Source of the DNA: Cordylochernes scorpioides
Lineage: Eukaryota > Arthropoda > Arachnida > Pseudoscorpiones > Chernetidae
Direction: 5' to 3'
Assembly (NCBI GenBank): GCA_030710605.1
Contig: CP092863.1
Span: 63,836,438-63,900,437 of the forward strand
Length of the DNA: 64,000 bases
The position numbers were made by a program, and so were the translations under genes. The notes under the pieces were generated by a model that did not search any database, was not told the origin of the DNA, and was given only the letters and a program-made list of their open reading frames with translations. Shown one piece after another: positions 53,550-64,000 of this stretch. Within the stretch, counting starts at the first letter, position 1, and the number at the start of each line of letters is the position of its first letter.

Positions 53550-53728
53550 CAGTAGAATCTCCCTGTAAAGAACAACACCTAATTACAGAGCCAAAGGTGT
53601 CCTGAAAGGAGAGGTGTCCTCTTACTGGAAAGTTTCTATATAGTAAAAATGGTAATTTTGCAAATGAAAACTGACCTTTATAGAGAGGTGTCCTCTAGTG
53701 TGAGTGTCCTCTCATGGAGGTTCTACTG
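53550..53728. mobile_element. pogo-like MITE (CAGTAGAATCTCC termini)
   Basis: About 179 bp, TA-type flank on the left altered, TGTG on the right. Same interior as 48453-48627. Confidence 0.8.
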
Positions 53729-53760
53729 TGTCAGACTTAAAAAAATTAGATCTCTAATAA

Positions 53761-54052
53761 GGTGGTCAGTGGAAGGATGGTCTAAACCGTTGGTTTTCGA
53801 CTGCTACGACCCAGGATTGAATCCCGCATTTGGCACTTTTTCTAATTAAAAAAATGCTCCAATGGCCCCCGATTCTTGCAAAAGTCCAACCCCACCATCG
53901 CGTGCAAATAACCAAATGGAGCTCTGGCACATTTTCAAGCGCAAAAGTCGAACTGCTTCTCACATGAGTAGACATTTGGTGCACTTACAGTTAAAGGAGT
54001 TGCTAACTACCCACCATGATTATTATGGCCTGTACCACTTGTACTAGGGATA
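53761..54052 (+). repeat. tRNA-headed SINE, full length
   Basis: Head GGATGGTCTAAACCGTTGG and B-box-like GGATTGAATCCC, whole body, end TTGTACTAGGGATAA. Confidence 0.85.
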
Positions 54053-54311
54053 ATACAAAAATTTCAAAACAGATCTCTAATGATCCAAAATATCCTATAA
54101 GAAGCCGTTGCTAGGAGTTATTTATTCCTTCCCCCAATATCAATGTAGGCTTGAGTGGTCATACCTGACTTGTTACAATTATAATCCCTTTGGGTATAAA
54201 ATTATAAATAAAAGACAATTCGCTGAGGGAATAATTTCTTTTTTTTCTCTCTCCTCAGCAAACTATCTTTTATTTATAAACCTGTCTTGATAAAAGCACA
54301 ATTAGAGATTA

Positions 54312-54393
54312 TAGCTACAAGAAAATAATCCAAATAAATTAATAGTGTGTGATGTTTCGGTAACACACTATTAGGCCTTATTTTCTTGTAGCT
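54312..54393. repeat. Snapback repeat, minimal copy
   Basis: ACAAGAAAATAATCCAAATA, GTGTGATGTTTCGGTAACAC and ACTATTAGGCCTTATTTTCT with TTGTAGC. Flanks AGATTATAGCT / AGCTATAAATCT suggest a further short inverted context. Confidence 0.6.
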
Positions 54394-54532
54394 ATAAATC
54401 TGTCTCGTCACATGACCGCCCTTATCAATATTCTGCTGCAATTTTCAATGAGAATTATGACTCGCACCTATAAATCTTGCTGCTTTTGACATGTGTATTA
54501 GTAAATTAAATTTTATTGCCCTCTATCGTTAA

Positions 54533-55029
54533 AATTTTACACAAATAAATTTACTGGCAATGCGTTTCTTTTTTTTTTTTATATCTCTACAGACCTTACT
54601 GCAATGATATGATTTAATGAATGAGAGGGCTTGGCTCAGCAGTAGTGAAACCCTCTCAGCGGTTTCGCCAAATTAATCTCTAGACCGCTCTACTATTGTA
54701 TTGGACTGGTTTTGTTATATACCCTGCATTTTCTATGGAAGGCAGCTTAGGGGTGTTTATTGAACTATGGACATAAGCTTATGTCCATAGTTCAATAAAC
54801 ACCATTTAGCTGCCTTCCATAGAAAATGCAGGGTATATAACAAAACCAGTCCAATACAATAGTAGAGCGGTCTAGAGATTAATTTGGCGAAACCGCTGAG
54901 AGGGTTTCACTACTGATGAGCCAAGCCCTCTCATTCATTAAATCATATCATTGCAGTAAGGTCTGTAGAGATATATATAAAAAAAAAAAAAGAAACGCAT
55001 TGGCAGTAAATTTATTTGTGTAAAATTTT
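54533..55029. repeat. Near-perfect 0.5-kb palindrome
   Basis: Two copies of the 375-bp-type unit (CTGATGAGCC MITE plus flank) head to head, centred on ACATAAGCTTATGT near 54777. The arms of about 245 bp differ at only a few positions (for example CAGCAGTAG versus CTACTGATG). It could extrude as a cruciform. Confidence 0.9.
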
Positions 55030-55439
55030 ATTTGACATGTGTGTTCTCTTAAGAACTTCTTCAGTGCCTTGATAGTTAGTCCATAGTAGATTTTACTTCA
55101 GTTTTATTGTGGCATGAAGCATGGCTTTGATGTTGTGGATTGAAGCATGGTTTTAATGTTGTGGCCTCAATATAAAATGTCATCTTCTTAGAGGTAAGTC
55201 CTTGTCTTGGGCATAGGAGTCAGTCATAGCAAAACGGAGTACATTGCTCCTAAGTCTCTGCTCCATGATCTTCAGTTTGCCTTTCCTATCCTACCTAGCA
55301 TCCCCACCAAGATACCACATAGAAAAATATATGGGAAGAGATGGTAATTTAGTTTGAAACATCACACCATATTCACAAAGAGCAGAGAGGCAAATTTTCT
55401 TTGTTTGTGAGTAACAGAATATTAATAATATGAATTCTT

Positions 55440-55836
55440 GTTTTTCTTATCCCCTTGTGTAATGATTACACCAATTCCATGAGTCCATGATCCTGGAGTT
55501 GTTTGATGATATGTAGTGGCCTCTCCCAAAGGTTCTGTTTAGTGCATCTAATAACTCCGCCTTTGCTGGTCCCAAGCCCGGATAAAAAAGGAGGGGAAGC
55601 AGTAACAAGTTCACTAAAAAAACTTGGGCTCAGCTGGCCCGGCTGATAGTACCCTGTAAGGGCTCCTAATCCAAGGATACAGGATGAGTCTGTACTCCAT
55701 GTTAGGAACGGCTGCACATAGCGTCTGTTCCTCATGTCAGAGACGGCCATTTCTTTTGGAGCTAAGTTGGCCTGTCACTGAGGAGTGCTCCCAGCCTTAA
55801 TGACAAAAGCATTCTACTTCACCCAGTCATGATGGT
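55440..55836 (-). repeat. SINE-like repeat joined to a LINE 3' end
   Basis: Minus sense: SINE-like body (55836 to 55556), then TGCACTAAACAGAACCTTTG to CATTACACAAGGGGATAAG, which encodes the last residues of the LINE (TKQNLWERPLHIIKQLQD) and its tail. This is the typical design of a SINE that borrows a LINE tail for mobilisation. Confidence 0.75.
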
Positions 55837-55979
55837 TGAAGAAGAGTGCATCTAAAAGCAAGCCAAAATGTGTTCTCAATTAATAATGAGTAAATAAAAT
55901 ACTAAACCTTTCTCCTTTTCAAACTCACTTTCTCCTTTTCAAACACTTATTTCACACAAAAGGTAAAAGATGCACAAAA

Positions 55980-57944
55980 CAGAAAACCAACTAACCACAC
56001 AATAGCTGCTTTTTTACACCTTACACAAGCTTTTGATAAGGTATGGAAAAACAAGTTAATTACAAAATTATACAAACATTTCAAAATTGATGGAAAAGCT
56101 ATCACTTGGATAAATGATTTCCTTAAAAATAGATACATCAGGGTCAAATATAATGGCACTCTATCTAAAACCTTCAAATTGTACCAAGGATTACCACAAG
56201 GATCAGTCCTTAGCCCAACTCTCTTCACCCTATTTATTGCAGGCATAGAAGAAAAAATTTCACATAAAACTAATATTGGACTTTTCGCTGATGACATTAT
56301 TCTATGGAGCAGCAATACTAACTGGAAAAAAGCTGAAAGAGATTTGAACAAGACTCTTTTCCACCTAGAAAAATTTGCTAATAAACATAAATTAGAATTT
56401 AACCCCCAAAAATCTGAAACCTGTCTTTTTACTACCGATAAGAAACTATACAAAATAAGACCAAAAATTATTCTGAAAGAACAACAATTGCAATATAATA
56501 AACATCCTAAATATCTTGGCTACACCCTGGATCCAGAAATTAACTCCAGTAAACATATTGAAGAAGTTATTAGAAAAGGAAGAGACTGACTAAAAATCCT
56601 GAAATATATTTCAGGAAGAGAGTGGGAAGCCGATGCAACCACACTAAAATTAACTTACACATCTCTAATTAGACCTATCCTGGAATATGGATATCAAATC
56701 TATGGTACAGCATCTGAAACAAATCTAAAATCACTGGAAAGGATACAACTAAGTGCAGCTAGAATTATTACAGGTCTTCGAAATACCTGCCCTAATGATA
56801 TTGTACTTTATGAGGCAGACATTATGCCCTTAAAGGATAGAAGAAGCTACAATCTGCCAAAATATATAAACAAAATCAAGAGTTATGGAAACAAACACAG
56901 AACTTCCAAGTACATACTTAATTGGGAATCCAATTTAAGACTCAAAAAAGAAGGCCCTCTACACCTGGCCAAAAGAAATGAATTTTTAAAATATAAAGTG
57001 GCAAAAAATTATTTAGCAGAAAAAATTTCTCCATGCAAACCACTACAAAATGTTATTTTTAATGCCACTTTAAATGAACCCACCAACAAACAATACCAAA
57101 ATCCAGAATACTTAAAACAATTATCATTAGAAATAATTAATAACATTCCTAAAAATGCAATAACTATCTATACCGATGGTAGCAGAGACGAGCTTGGACA
57201 CACTGGCAGTGGCTGTCTCATCAAAACCACAAATGGCATTGAGAAAATGAACAGAAGAAACCCAGATTTTTGCTCAGTCTTCAGATCAGAACTTATAGCC
57301 ATCTATGAAGCCTTAAAATCCATCAGAAATACTAATTATCAAGATATCTGGATTCTTACTGATAGTAGAAGTGCCATACAACACTTGAGTCACACAGGGG
57401 AACTTAGAGACAAAGTAAGCAGGAACATAATTGGTTATCTCCAAAAACTCTCAAAAACCTCAAAAATTCACCTTCAATGGATACCCTCACACGTTGGCAT
57501 TGAAGGCAATGAAGCTGCTGATGTGCTAGCGAAAAAAGGCACAAAAGAACCCTTGCCACAGAAAAATAAACTTACTTTTAAAGAAATAGAAACAATAGCC
57601 AAAACAAAAATAAACAAGAACTGGAGGATCCCACCTAAGCACAGTTGGTACAGTGGAGTGAACCCAGGAGGAGCTCTGAACATCAGAAATAGACAGCATC
57701 AAACAACACTAACAAGATTTAGAACAGGCCATCTCAAGCCATTGAAGATAGAAAATAATAACAAAATTTATCCCATTTGCCCAAAATGTAGTTTGGTACC
57801 TGCAGCTCCAGAACACATTTTGGCTTGCATTAGATGCACTAAACAGGACCTTTGGGAGAGGCCGCTGCTCATCATAAAACAGCTCGAGGAGCATGAACTC
57901 ATGGAATTCGTGTAATCTTTACACAAGGGGATAAGAAACATATA
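55980..57944 (+). pseudogene. LINE, 5'-truncated, reverse transcriptase and RNase H (one stop)
   Basis: One frame from about 55990 to 57915 is broken only by a TGA at 56587-56589. It starts inside RT: motif A LTQAFDKVW (Asp), QGLPQGSVLSPTLF, and catalytic FADD near 56290, then YLGYTLD and the thumb. RNase H follows with TDGSRDELGHTGSG, SELIAIYEAL, LTDSRSAIQ and WIPSHVGIEGNEAAD, so the Asp-Glu-Asp-Asp set is complete. A zinc-type CPKC ... EHILAC motif closes the protein. The 3' end GTGTAATCTTTACACAAGGG then GATAAGAAA is shared with SINE-like repeats. ORF1, endonuclease and early RT motifs are missing. Probably I- or Jockey-related; the clade was not settled. Confidence 0.9.
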
Positions 57945-58245
57945 CAGTAGAACCTCCCTGTAAAGGACACTTATTGCAGAGCCTAAGTGTCCTTTAGGGA
58001 GAAGTGTCCTCTTACCAGAGAGTTGCTATATAGTTTTTTTTATATATATATACTTATCCTTTTAGTCTAAATTAAACAAGATCTTGGAGGTCGTGCTCAT
58101 AAAGAAGTTCAAGAACTCTTCTTGGTTCTCTGTATAGGGATCCCTTGTCCTATATAGTAAAAATGGTAATTTTACAAATGAAAACTGTCCTAAATAGAGA
58201 GGTGTCTTCTAGTACAAGTGACCTCTCATGGAGTATGTTCTACTG
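57945..58245. mobile_element. pogo-like MITE containing a LINE-tail insertion
   Basis: Termini CAGTAGAACCTCCCTG and TTCTACTG with TA flanks. The normal length of about 180 bp is exceeded because of the insert at 58035-58149. Confidence 0.85.
58035..58149 (-). mobile_element. Very short LINE insertion with 9-bp target duplication
   Basis: 115 bp flanked by CTATATAGT on both sides (58026-58034 and 58150-58158). In minus sense it codes for a LINE C-terminal end (VLELLYEHDLQDLV then stop) and finishes GGATAAGTATATAT plus an A-run. It comes from a LINE related to, but different from, the one at 55980. Confidence 0.85.
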
Positions 58246-58594
58246 TATATATAGCAAACGACAATGGGAGAGAGAGAGACTGTGAACTTTTGGTTCAATA
58301 TATAGGAGATTATTTTAGATTAATTATAAAGGAAAATTCACTATATACCTGGCTTGTGCTTTAGCCAGGTTCTACTGTGTTTTGCTGTAAATAAGCATTT
58401 GCCTTATGATATATGGTAGTGAGTGAAGACACACCATGTTACACATGTGCAAAGTCTAGTACCATAGCAAACATTGCTAATCATTTAACAAGAGAATTGA
58501 AGAAACAGTGGATTTTTGATAGCCATAACCTGGGATCCAATATTTAGATTTTTTTCTAAAGAAAAAAATTGATTCAATAAACCCGATTTATACC

Positions 58595-58900
58595 TAATGA
58601 AAACATTAAGGCGCGAATGTTTCTTTCACAAATAAATCAAAACCTCTACTGTCCTTACTGCGATGATAAAATATTGGGAAAGCTTGGCTCATCAGTGGTG
58701 AACCCTCTCAGTGGTTAATCTACCAGATCGTTTCTTTAGAGTTCTAATACTGTATTGTATCATTCTGCTTATATACATACTACACTCTGAAGGATGGGAT
58801 CTCAGAAATGGCATTTAATAAACCTATAGATATAAGCTTTTAGGACAGTATAATTACATATAAATATTTGTATCGAGCAATGCTCTGCCGCGAAACCTGA
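58595..58900 (-). repeat. MITE fragment (CTGATGAGCC family)
   Basis: CTACTGTCCTTACTGCGATG, TTGGCTCATCAGTGGTGAAC and the flank AAGCTTTTAGGACAGTA. The GGCGAAAC block is deleted. Confidence 0.65.
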
Positions 58901-58904
58901 TTTA

Positions 58905-59203
58905 TGCAAAAAAGTCCAGCCCCACTAGTGAGTGCCATTTTATGAACTCTGTCGATTAATATTTGTAAATATTTACTTCTAAGTTCTAATTTGTTTGTTG
59001 TTTGTTGTTTTGTTTCCTCTGTAATAGGTGCAAATATTTCATTATCACGCCGCCTGGTTGATTAATGAAATGAGAAAAAAAAAAAGAAACCAGTGAGTGC
59101 CAGTAACCAATTGGAGCTCTGACACATTTGTAAGTGTAAAAAGTCAAACTGCACTTTCTACATGAGGTGCACTTGAAGTCTCAAACTACCCACCATGATG
59201 GTA
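58905..59203 (+). repeat. tRNA-headed SINE pieces
   Basis: CAAAAAAGTCCAGCCCCACT at 58908 and, after about 150 bp of other sequence, CAGTGAGTGCCAGTAACCAA to AACTACCCACCATGATGG. One SINE interrupted by an insertion. Confidence 0.6.
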
Positions 59204-59223
59204 CCCTGTGTTCAGAGGTTTAC

Positions 59224-59260
59224 CTGAACAGGTCCGTCTGTCAGGCCTGTGTTGGCAGCT
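59224..59260 (-). CDS. tmod: Tropomodulin exon, cut by the assembly gap
   Basis: The last 37 bases of an exon end at a donor GTTCAG followed by GTAAAC (minus sense). The 12 complete codons read AANTGLTDGPVQ and join in phase 0 to the exon at 53360. In tropomodulins the short (L)AxT...DxPV segment precedes the block that leads to LNVESN, so the match is in the right place. The rest of the exon lies in or beyond the N run. Confidence 0.75.
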
Positions 59261-59360
59261 NNNNNNNNNNNNNNNNNNNNNNNNNNNNNNNNNNNNNNNN
59301 NNNNNNNNNNNNNNNNNNNNNNNNNNNNNNNNNNNNNNNNNNNNNNNNNNNNNNNNNNNN
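59261..59360. other. Assembly gap, 100 N
   Basis: Exactly 100 N, the conventional length for a gap of unknown size. A tropomodulin exon is cut on its left, and the inverted copy of 35508-40109 starts at its right edge. Confidence 0.99.
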
Positions 59361-61055
59361 GGAAGTCAACAGGAACTGAAAAAAAAAAAAAAAAAAAAAA
59401 ACACTACTTTCAGTGGGGGCAAACTCTTGCCTCCAGAAAAAAAAACTATTCCCACTCTACAAGAAAATAAGACCTGATCCAAATAATTTAATAGTGTGCG
59501 ACATTTCAGCAACAGCATTGTCACTGTCATCAGACAAAAAGAATAAATGAGAAAAATTGTCTGATGATGGTGACAATGCTGTTACCGAAATGTCACACAC
59601 TATTAAATTATTTGGATTAGGTCTTATTACCTTGTATTATAATCTATAATCCAAATTGTGCTTTATTATTCTCATTCTGTTGGGAGAAGAAGCATATGGT
59701 TCATCTTGCCTCTTTATTTCACACAGCTTCAACACAGCTAGTCAACAAGAAAAATAGATGTGGTTCAGAAGAAATTAAAAACTTACTGCCATTATAGACT
59801 ACACTTCAAATATGGGAGGTGTAGATGTTGCTGGCTACTATTGTACAACTTTATCAGAACAACTGTAAAATGGTGGAGAAATTATTTTTTTTTTTTAGGT
59901 CTACAAGTTATACTGTCAATTCATACATCATATACACCTAGAAAAAAAAAAAGGCTTGTTAAACTAATTTGTAAATGTATGAACATGTTTTCTAATAGGG
60001 TAATTAGACCATATTTCACCGTGATAAGGCACAATTTAGATTATAGATTATCAACACAAGGTAATAAGACCAAATCCAAATAAATATATAGTGTGTGACG
60101 TTTCAGCGTTGTTACCATCTTCAGACAACTGTACTCTTTTGTATAAAGATGGTAACAACACTGAAACGTCACACACTACTTATTTATTTGGATTTGGTCT
60201 TATTACCTTGTGACCATATCTTACCATAAATGGGTAGAACCCTTTGATCACAATCAACAAGTCTCCAAGGATGTCTTCTTTTATTACCAACACTTCAAGC
60301 TTTCAGGCATAATGACCCATATCTCTCTCACTATCTTATTTTATATATCTCTTATGAAATTGTGTGAAGATGAATTGTGTTAAGTTTTGGAAGCAGCTTT
60401 AGCAACAAACATTTTATTTTATACCCTGAGAGGCCCATCAGCGAACAGTTGGTGGAAAATCTTGTGAAACCATGACAGAATGAATGTCCAAAAACTATGA
60501 AAGCTTCAACTTCAGCAAGCTTGGAAAGGATGAAAAATCAGTTCCACAATGCTAACACCCAGACTATCAAAGAGTTCAAGGTCTGTTCTTCCTAATTCAC
60601 ACCTGGTTTATAGAAAAATAACAGGTTTTAATAGTGAAACCTATAGTGACAAACCAGCTCTTCATTTTGGGGGATTGTTTACGGAAATATCATACTTTAT
60701 TAAAATATCTAATATTTTTTATTACTTTTTATTATTGTATATGCACTAATAAATATATTTATACTTGCAAAACATGATTTTTTTTTTTCAATTATATTTG
60801 ATAATATGGGGATTTAAGGAGAGATGCGCAAGCTGATCATATTAGGAGTGCAGTATACAGCAACCTCTATGCTTACATAAACAAATGCTCATGTGAACTG
60901 GAAAGGTTCAAGTTACACTATCTCTTAGGGGTTCCTTCCCGCAGAAGCTAATTTTTTCAATTTTAAAATTTACGATTATTGTTCCTCACTACACTGTACA
61001 CTCATGTACTGTTACATTTTACATGACTACAGATGATAAGGCACAATTTGGATTA

Positions 61056-61467
61056 TTCTATATACAGTTACGAGCGTCATCTCTGTCACCGTTTGCTTTT
61101 TTTTGGAATGGCGCTCTCCTATTGGTTGGCTACGATCACGCTACCACTACGCGAGACACTTTGTTTTTGACTTTGCCCCCCCCCCCCCCACTCGCTTTTT
61201 GGTTTTTGTAACTATTGTGTTGGAGCGGGTCGCTCCTTAAATAAATGCATATATTAGTTAATAACTAAATGGAATCCTCTCTTTCATTTTCCCAGTAAGA
61301 GACGCCTACGGAAGCCAACAGTACATAGACAGATAAAGCACATAGGCTATAGTTATTAACTAATATATGCATTTATTTAAGGCGCCAATTTATAATTGTA
61401 ACAAATAGTATTTGAATCAAAACATTCAATCGGGTAAAACACGGGCGTTGCCTGGGTCATTCGGCTA
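61056..61467 (+). mobile_element. Helitron, inverted copy of 38014-38422
   Basis: Starts TTCTATATACAGTTACGAG and ends GGGTCATTCGGCTAG. It differs from the left copy in a C-run length and a few bases. Confidence 0.8.
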
Positions 61468-62454
61468 GTAGATTATAAACACAAGGTAATAAGACCAAAT
61501 CCCAAAAAAATAAATAGTATGTGGCGTTTTGGTAACATCGTTGTTACCATCTTCAGACAAAAGTACTGAATGAAGTAGAAAAATGAAGTAAAAAAAGTAC
61601 ATTCAGTACTTTTGTCTGAAGATGGTAACAACGCTGTTATCGAAACATCACACACGATTTATTTATTTGGATTTGGTCTTATTACCTTGTGTACATGACC
61701 ACAGAATGAGAAAGGCAAATTTTCATTAAGATTTAAAGTAGTATTTGTCTTATGGACTGCCAAAGTTATTCTCAAATTTACCTGATACACCCTGTAACTT
61801 GAGAGGTAAAAAAAAAAAAGAAACTATGATTAGAGAACAAACAAAAATTGTGCAAATGATACAGCACAATTTGGATTATAGATACAAGAAAATAAGACCT
61901 AATCCAAATATATAAATAGTGCGTGACATTTTGGTTAACAACGTTGTTACCATCTTCAGACAAGAGAATAAAATGATGAAGAATAAAATTATTTTGTCTG
62001 ATGATGGTAACAATGCTGTTACCAAAACGTAACACACTATTTATTTATTTGGTTTAGGTCTTATTTTCTTGTATCTGATTTTATTCTTTTGTCTGAAAAT
62101 GGTAACAACGTTGTTACCGAAACGTAACACACTATATATTTGGATTAGGTCTTTTTTTCTTGTATCTAAAAATTGTAAATATGTATAATATATAAACTAG
62201 CTTACAGGGCTGCGCAAGAGAAGAAACATTGAGAAAAGAGAGCCGTATGTAGATGGATATGTAAATGAAAGATCACCTGTAAATAACTCATCTTTTCTAA
62301 GCAATAATGCTCCTGGGTGAATCCTGTGTAGGGTATAAGGTCCCCATTAAAAAACTTGTTGTATTCTATATACAGTTACGAGCGTCATTCTTCATCAGTC
62401 ATCACCTCCATGAGAGAAGACTCTTGCTAGATGAAACTTCTCTACTCATGGAAA

Positions 62455-63345
62455 AAACTCTAGTGGAAAGTCTTTGCCAGTCATCTATTTTTTGAAGGAG
62501 ACAGAGGCTGTTCATACTTGGTTATCTGATGTGTCTTCAATAAAGATCACTGTATATCAAATATCTTTTAGAGTTATTTGTCTGAATCCAAATATAAATG
62601 CTAAATACAATGTCCTTAAGTTTTGTCCATGAGTGTACAGTTTTCTGTGTATCAATGTATTTCTAATCTAATGGAAAATCTTTAATGTCTTCGGTCATTT
62701 ATTTTTTGAAGGAGAAGGAGGCTGTTCACACTTGGTTATCTGATGTGTCTTCAATAAAGATCACTGTATATCAAATATCTTTTAGAGTTATTTGTCTGAA
62801 TCCAAATATAAATGCTAAATACAATGTCCTTAAGTTTTGTCCATGAGTGTACAGTTTTCTGTGTATCAATGTATTTCTAATCTAATGGAAAATCTTTAAT
62901 ATCTCCGGTCATTTATTTTTTGAAGGAGAAGGAGGCTGTTCACACTTGGTTATCTGATGTGTCTTCAATAAAGATCACTGTATATCAAATATCTTTTAGA
63001 GTTATTTGTCTGAATCCAAATATAAATGCTAAATACAATGTCCTTAAGTTTTGTCCATGAGTGTACAGTTTTCTGTGTATCACAATATATTTCTAATCTA
63101 ATGGAAAATCTTTAATGTCGCCGGTCATTTATTTTTTGAAGGAGAAGGAGGCGGTTCACACTTGGTTATATATATATATCTGGTATGTCTTCAATAAAGA
63201 TCACTGTATATCAAATATCTTTTAGAGTTATTTGTGTGAATCCAAATATACATGCTAAAAAGTACAACGTCCTTAAGTATTGTCAATGAATGTACAGTTT
63301 TCTGTGTATCACAATATATTTCTAATCTATAATCCAAATTGTGCC
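62455..63345 (-). repeat. 219-bp tandem repeat, four copies (right arm)
   Basis: GTCCTTAAGTTTTGTCCATG-type phrases recur about every 215-230 bp from 62610 to 63290. Same copy number as the left array. Confidence 0.88.
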
Positions 63346-63479
63346 TTATAACAATTGGAGCTTACAAACTAGGGACTTTTTAAGAACTACGATGCTACAA
63401 CCAAGTTGTTGGTATAATGTGACTTCTATTGTGAGGTTCTACTGTAGATCTCTGAATGATTAAAGATGCCAGAGGACTA

Positions 63480-63640
63480 AACAAAACTGGATACATTACG
63501 ACGCAAATATTTCTTTTCACAAATAAATCAAACTTCTACTGTCCCTACTGCGATGAAAAAATATTGGGAGGGCTTGTCTCATCAGTGGTGAACCCTCAGC
63601 GGTTTCTCCAATTCAATCTACCAGACCGCTTCTTTAGAGC
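63480..63640 (-). repeat. MITE fragment (CTGATGAGCC family), right arm
   Basis: Mirror of 35850-36010; GGCTTGTCTCATCAGTGGTG is intact. Confidence 0.7.
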
Positions 63641-63909
63641 TCTAATACTGTATTGGATCATTCAAGGGTGGAATCATAGAAATGGTATTTAAGCAAACCA
63701 TGGACATAAGCTTTTAGGACAGTAGAATTATATATAAATATTTGCATTGAGCGGAATTTGCATTCCTCAAACAATGAGAACAAGGCCAGTTAGGCATAAA
63801 GCCATTGCATGTCATCTATATATAACAAATGAAAACAGCGAATGTTTCACAAATAAATCAAACTATGATGTGACATGTTGGGAACGAGATTATACAATGT
63901 GAAACCAAC

Positions 63910-64000
63910 CATTATTTCCTTGTTGTCCCCACTTGTGAGCTGGTTGCCTCCAATTACACCGCAGTCTTGGAGATTTTTGTAGAGGTCTTTCCAAAGTTTT
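63910..64000 (-). CDS. Inverted copy of the proposed gene X exon 2 (partial)
   Basis: Minus-strand equivalent of 35508-35598, cut by the window end. The coding bases are unchanged, so if the exon is real, either the gene or its haplotype is represented twice. Confidence 0.5.

Larger units (their letters stand above)
53361..59223 (-). other. Large tropomodulin intron
   Basis: About 5.9 kb of intron between the exon at the gap edge and the LRR exon. It holds pogo-like MITEs, a SINE, a palindrome, SINE-like repeats and a LINE, listed separately. The LINE is in the opposite orientation to the gene. Confidence 0.65.
59361..64000 (-). repeat. Right arm of the inverted duplication
   Basis: Reverse complement of 35508-40109 from the first base after the gap to the end of the window, and presumably beyond. 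It contains copies of every left-arm element: snapback repeats (59458-59670, 60022-60212, 61470-61690, 61862-62167), maT leader (61700-61800 and 60900-61025), Helitron, 219-bp array and MITE. Confidence 0.95.

Noticed and set aside
59167..59477. ORFs containing X residues
   Set aside because: They cross the 100-N gap and are artefacts.

Overview
The window looks like an AT-rich, intron-bearing nuclear genome of an invertebrate animal, probably an arthropod. This rests on split genes with GT/AG boundaries, a tropomodulin gene, Ty3/gypsy retrotransposons of the K02A2.6-like type, mariner and maT transposons, arthropod-style Helitron ends, pogo-like and hAT-like MITEs, tRNA-headed SINEs and a LINE with RNase H. 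The species cannot be named from the sequence. Host coding sequence is sparse and repeats fill most of the window.

Layout. 1-9.3 kb: gag and mariner relics, MITEs, a 375-bp tandem repeat split by a mariner, two exon-like fragments and a 205-bp tandem array. 9.3-14.5 kb: AT-rich sequence with one non-autonomous Helitron. 14.5-22.2 kb: two adjacent gypsy elements; the second has identical LTRs, a 5-bp target duplication and several frameshifts. 22.2-29.6 kb: AT-rich sequence, then clustered snapback repeats, SINEs, Helitrons and a tRNA-Gly. 29.66-35.6 kb: gene X (+), with one long first coding exon (about 600 codons), a strong splice donor, and an in-phase second exon at 35.5 kb. 35.5-40.1 kb: left arm of a large inverted duplication. 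40.1-51.3 kb: maT copies (one with an intact transposase), a 142-bp satellite, SINEs and MITEs. 51.9-59.26 kb: tropomodulin exons on the minus strand, their introns filled with a nearly intact LINE, a palindrome and SINEs. 59261-59360: a 100-N assembly gap lying inside a tropomodulin exon. 59361-64000: the right arm, a reverse-complement copy of 35508-40109.

Main observations. (1) The inverted duplication begins at the first base after the gap, which suggests a misplaced haplotig, although a real inversion-duplication is possible. (2) A snapback repeat family, with more than 15 copies or half-copies, carries hammerhead-ribozyme-like cores in its arms and is flanked by 9-13 bp target duplications, as expected for a Penelope-like retroposon rather than a DNA MITE. 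(3) Two other families carry related CTGATGA/GAAA signatures, and one has seeded a 142-bp satellite. (4) Gene X combines an N-terminal winged-helix-like segment with several beta-barrel-like repeats and is not recognised beyond that. No CRISPR arrays, operons or bacterial features are present.
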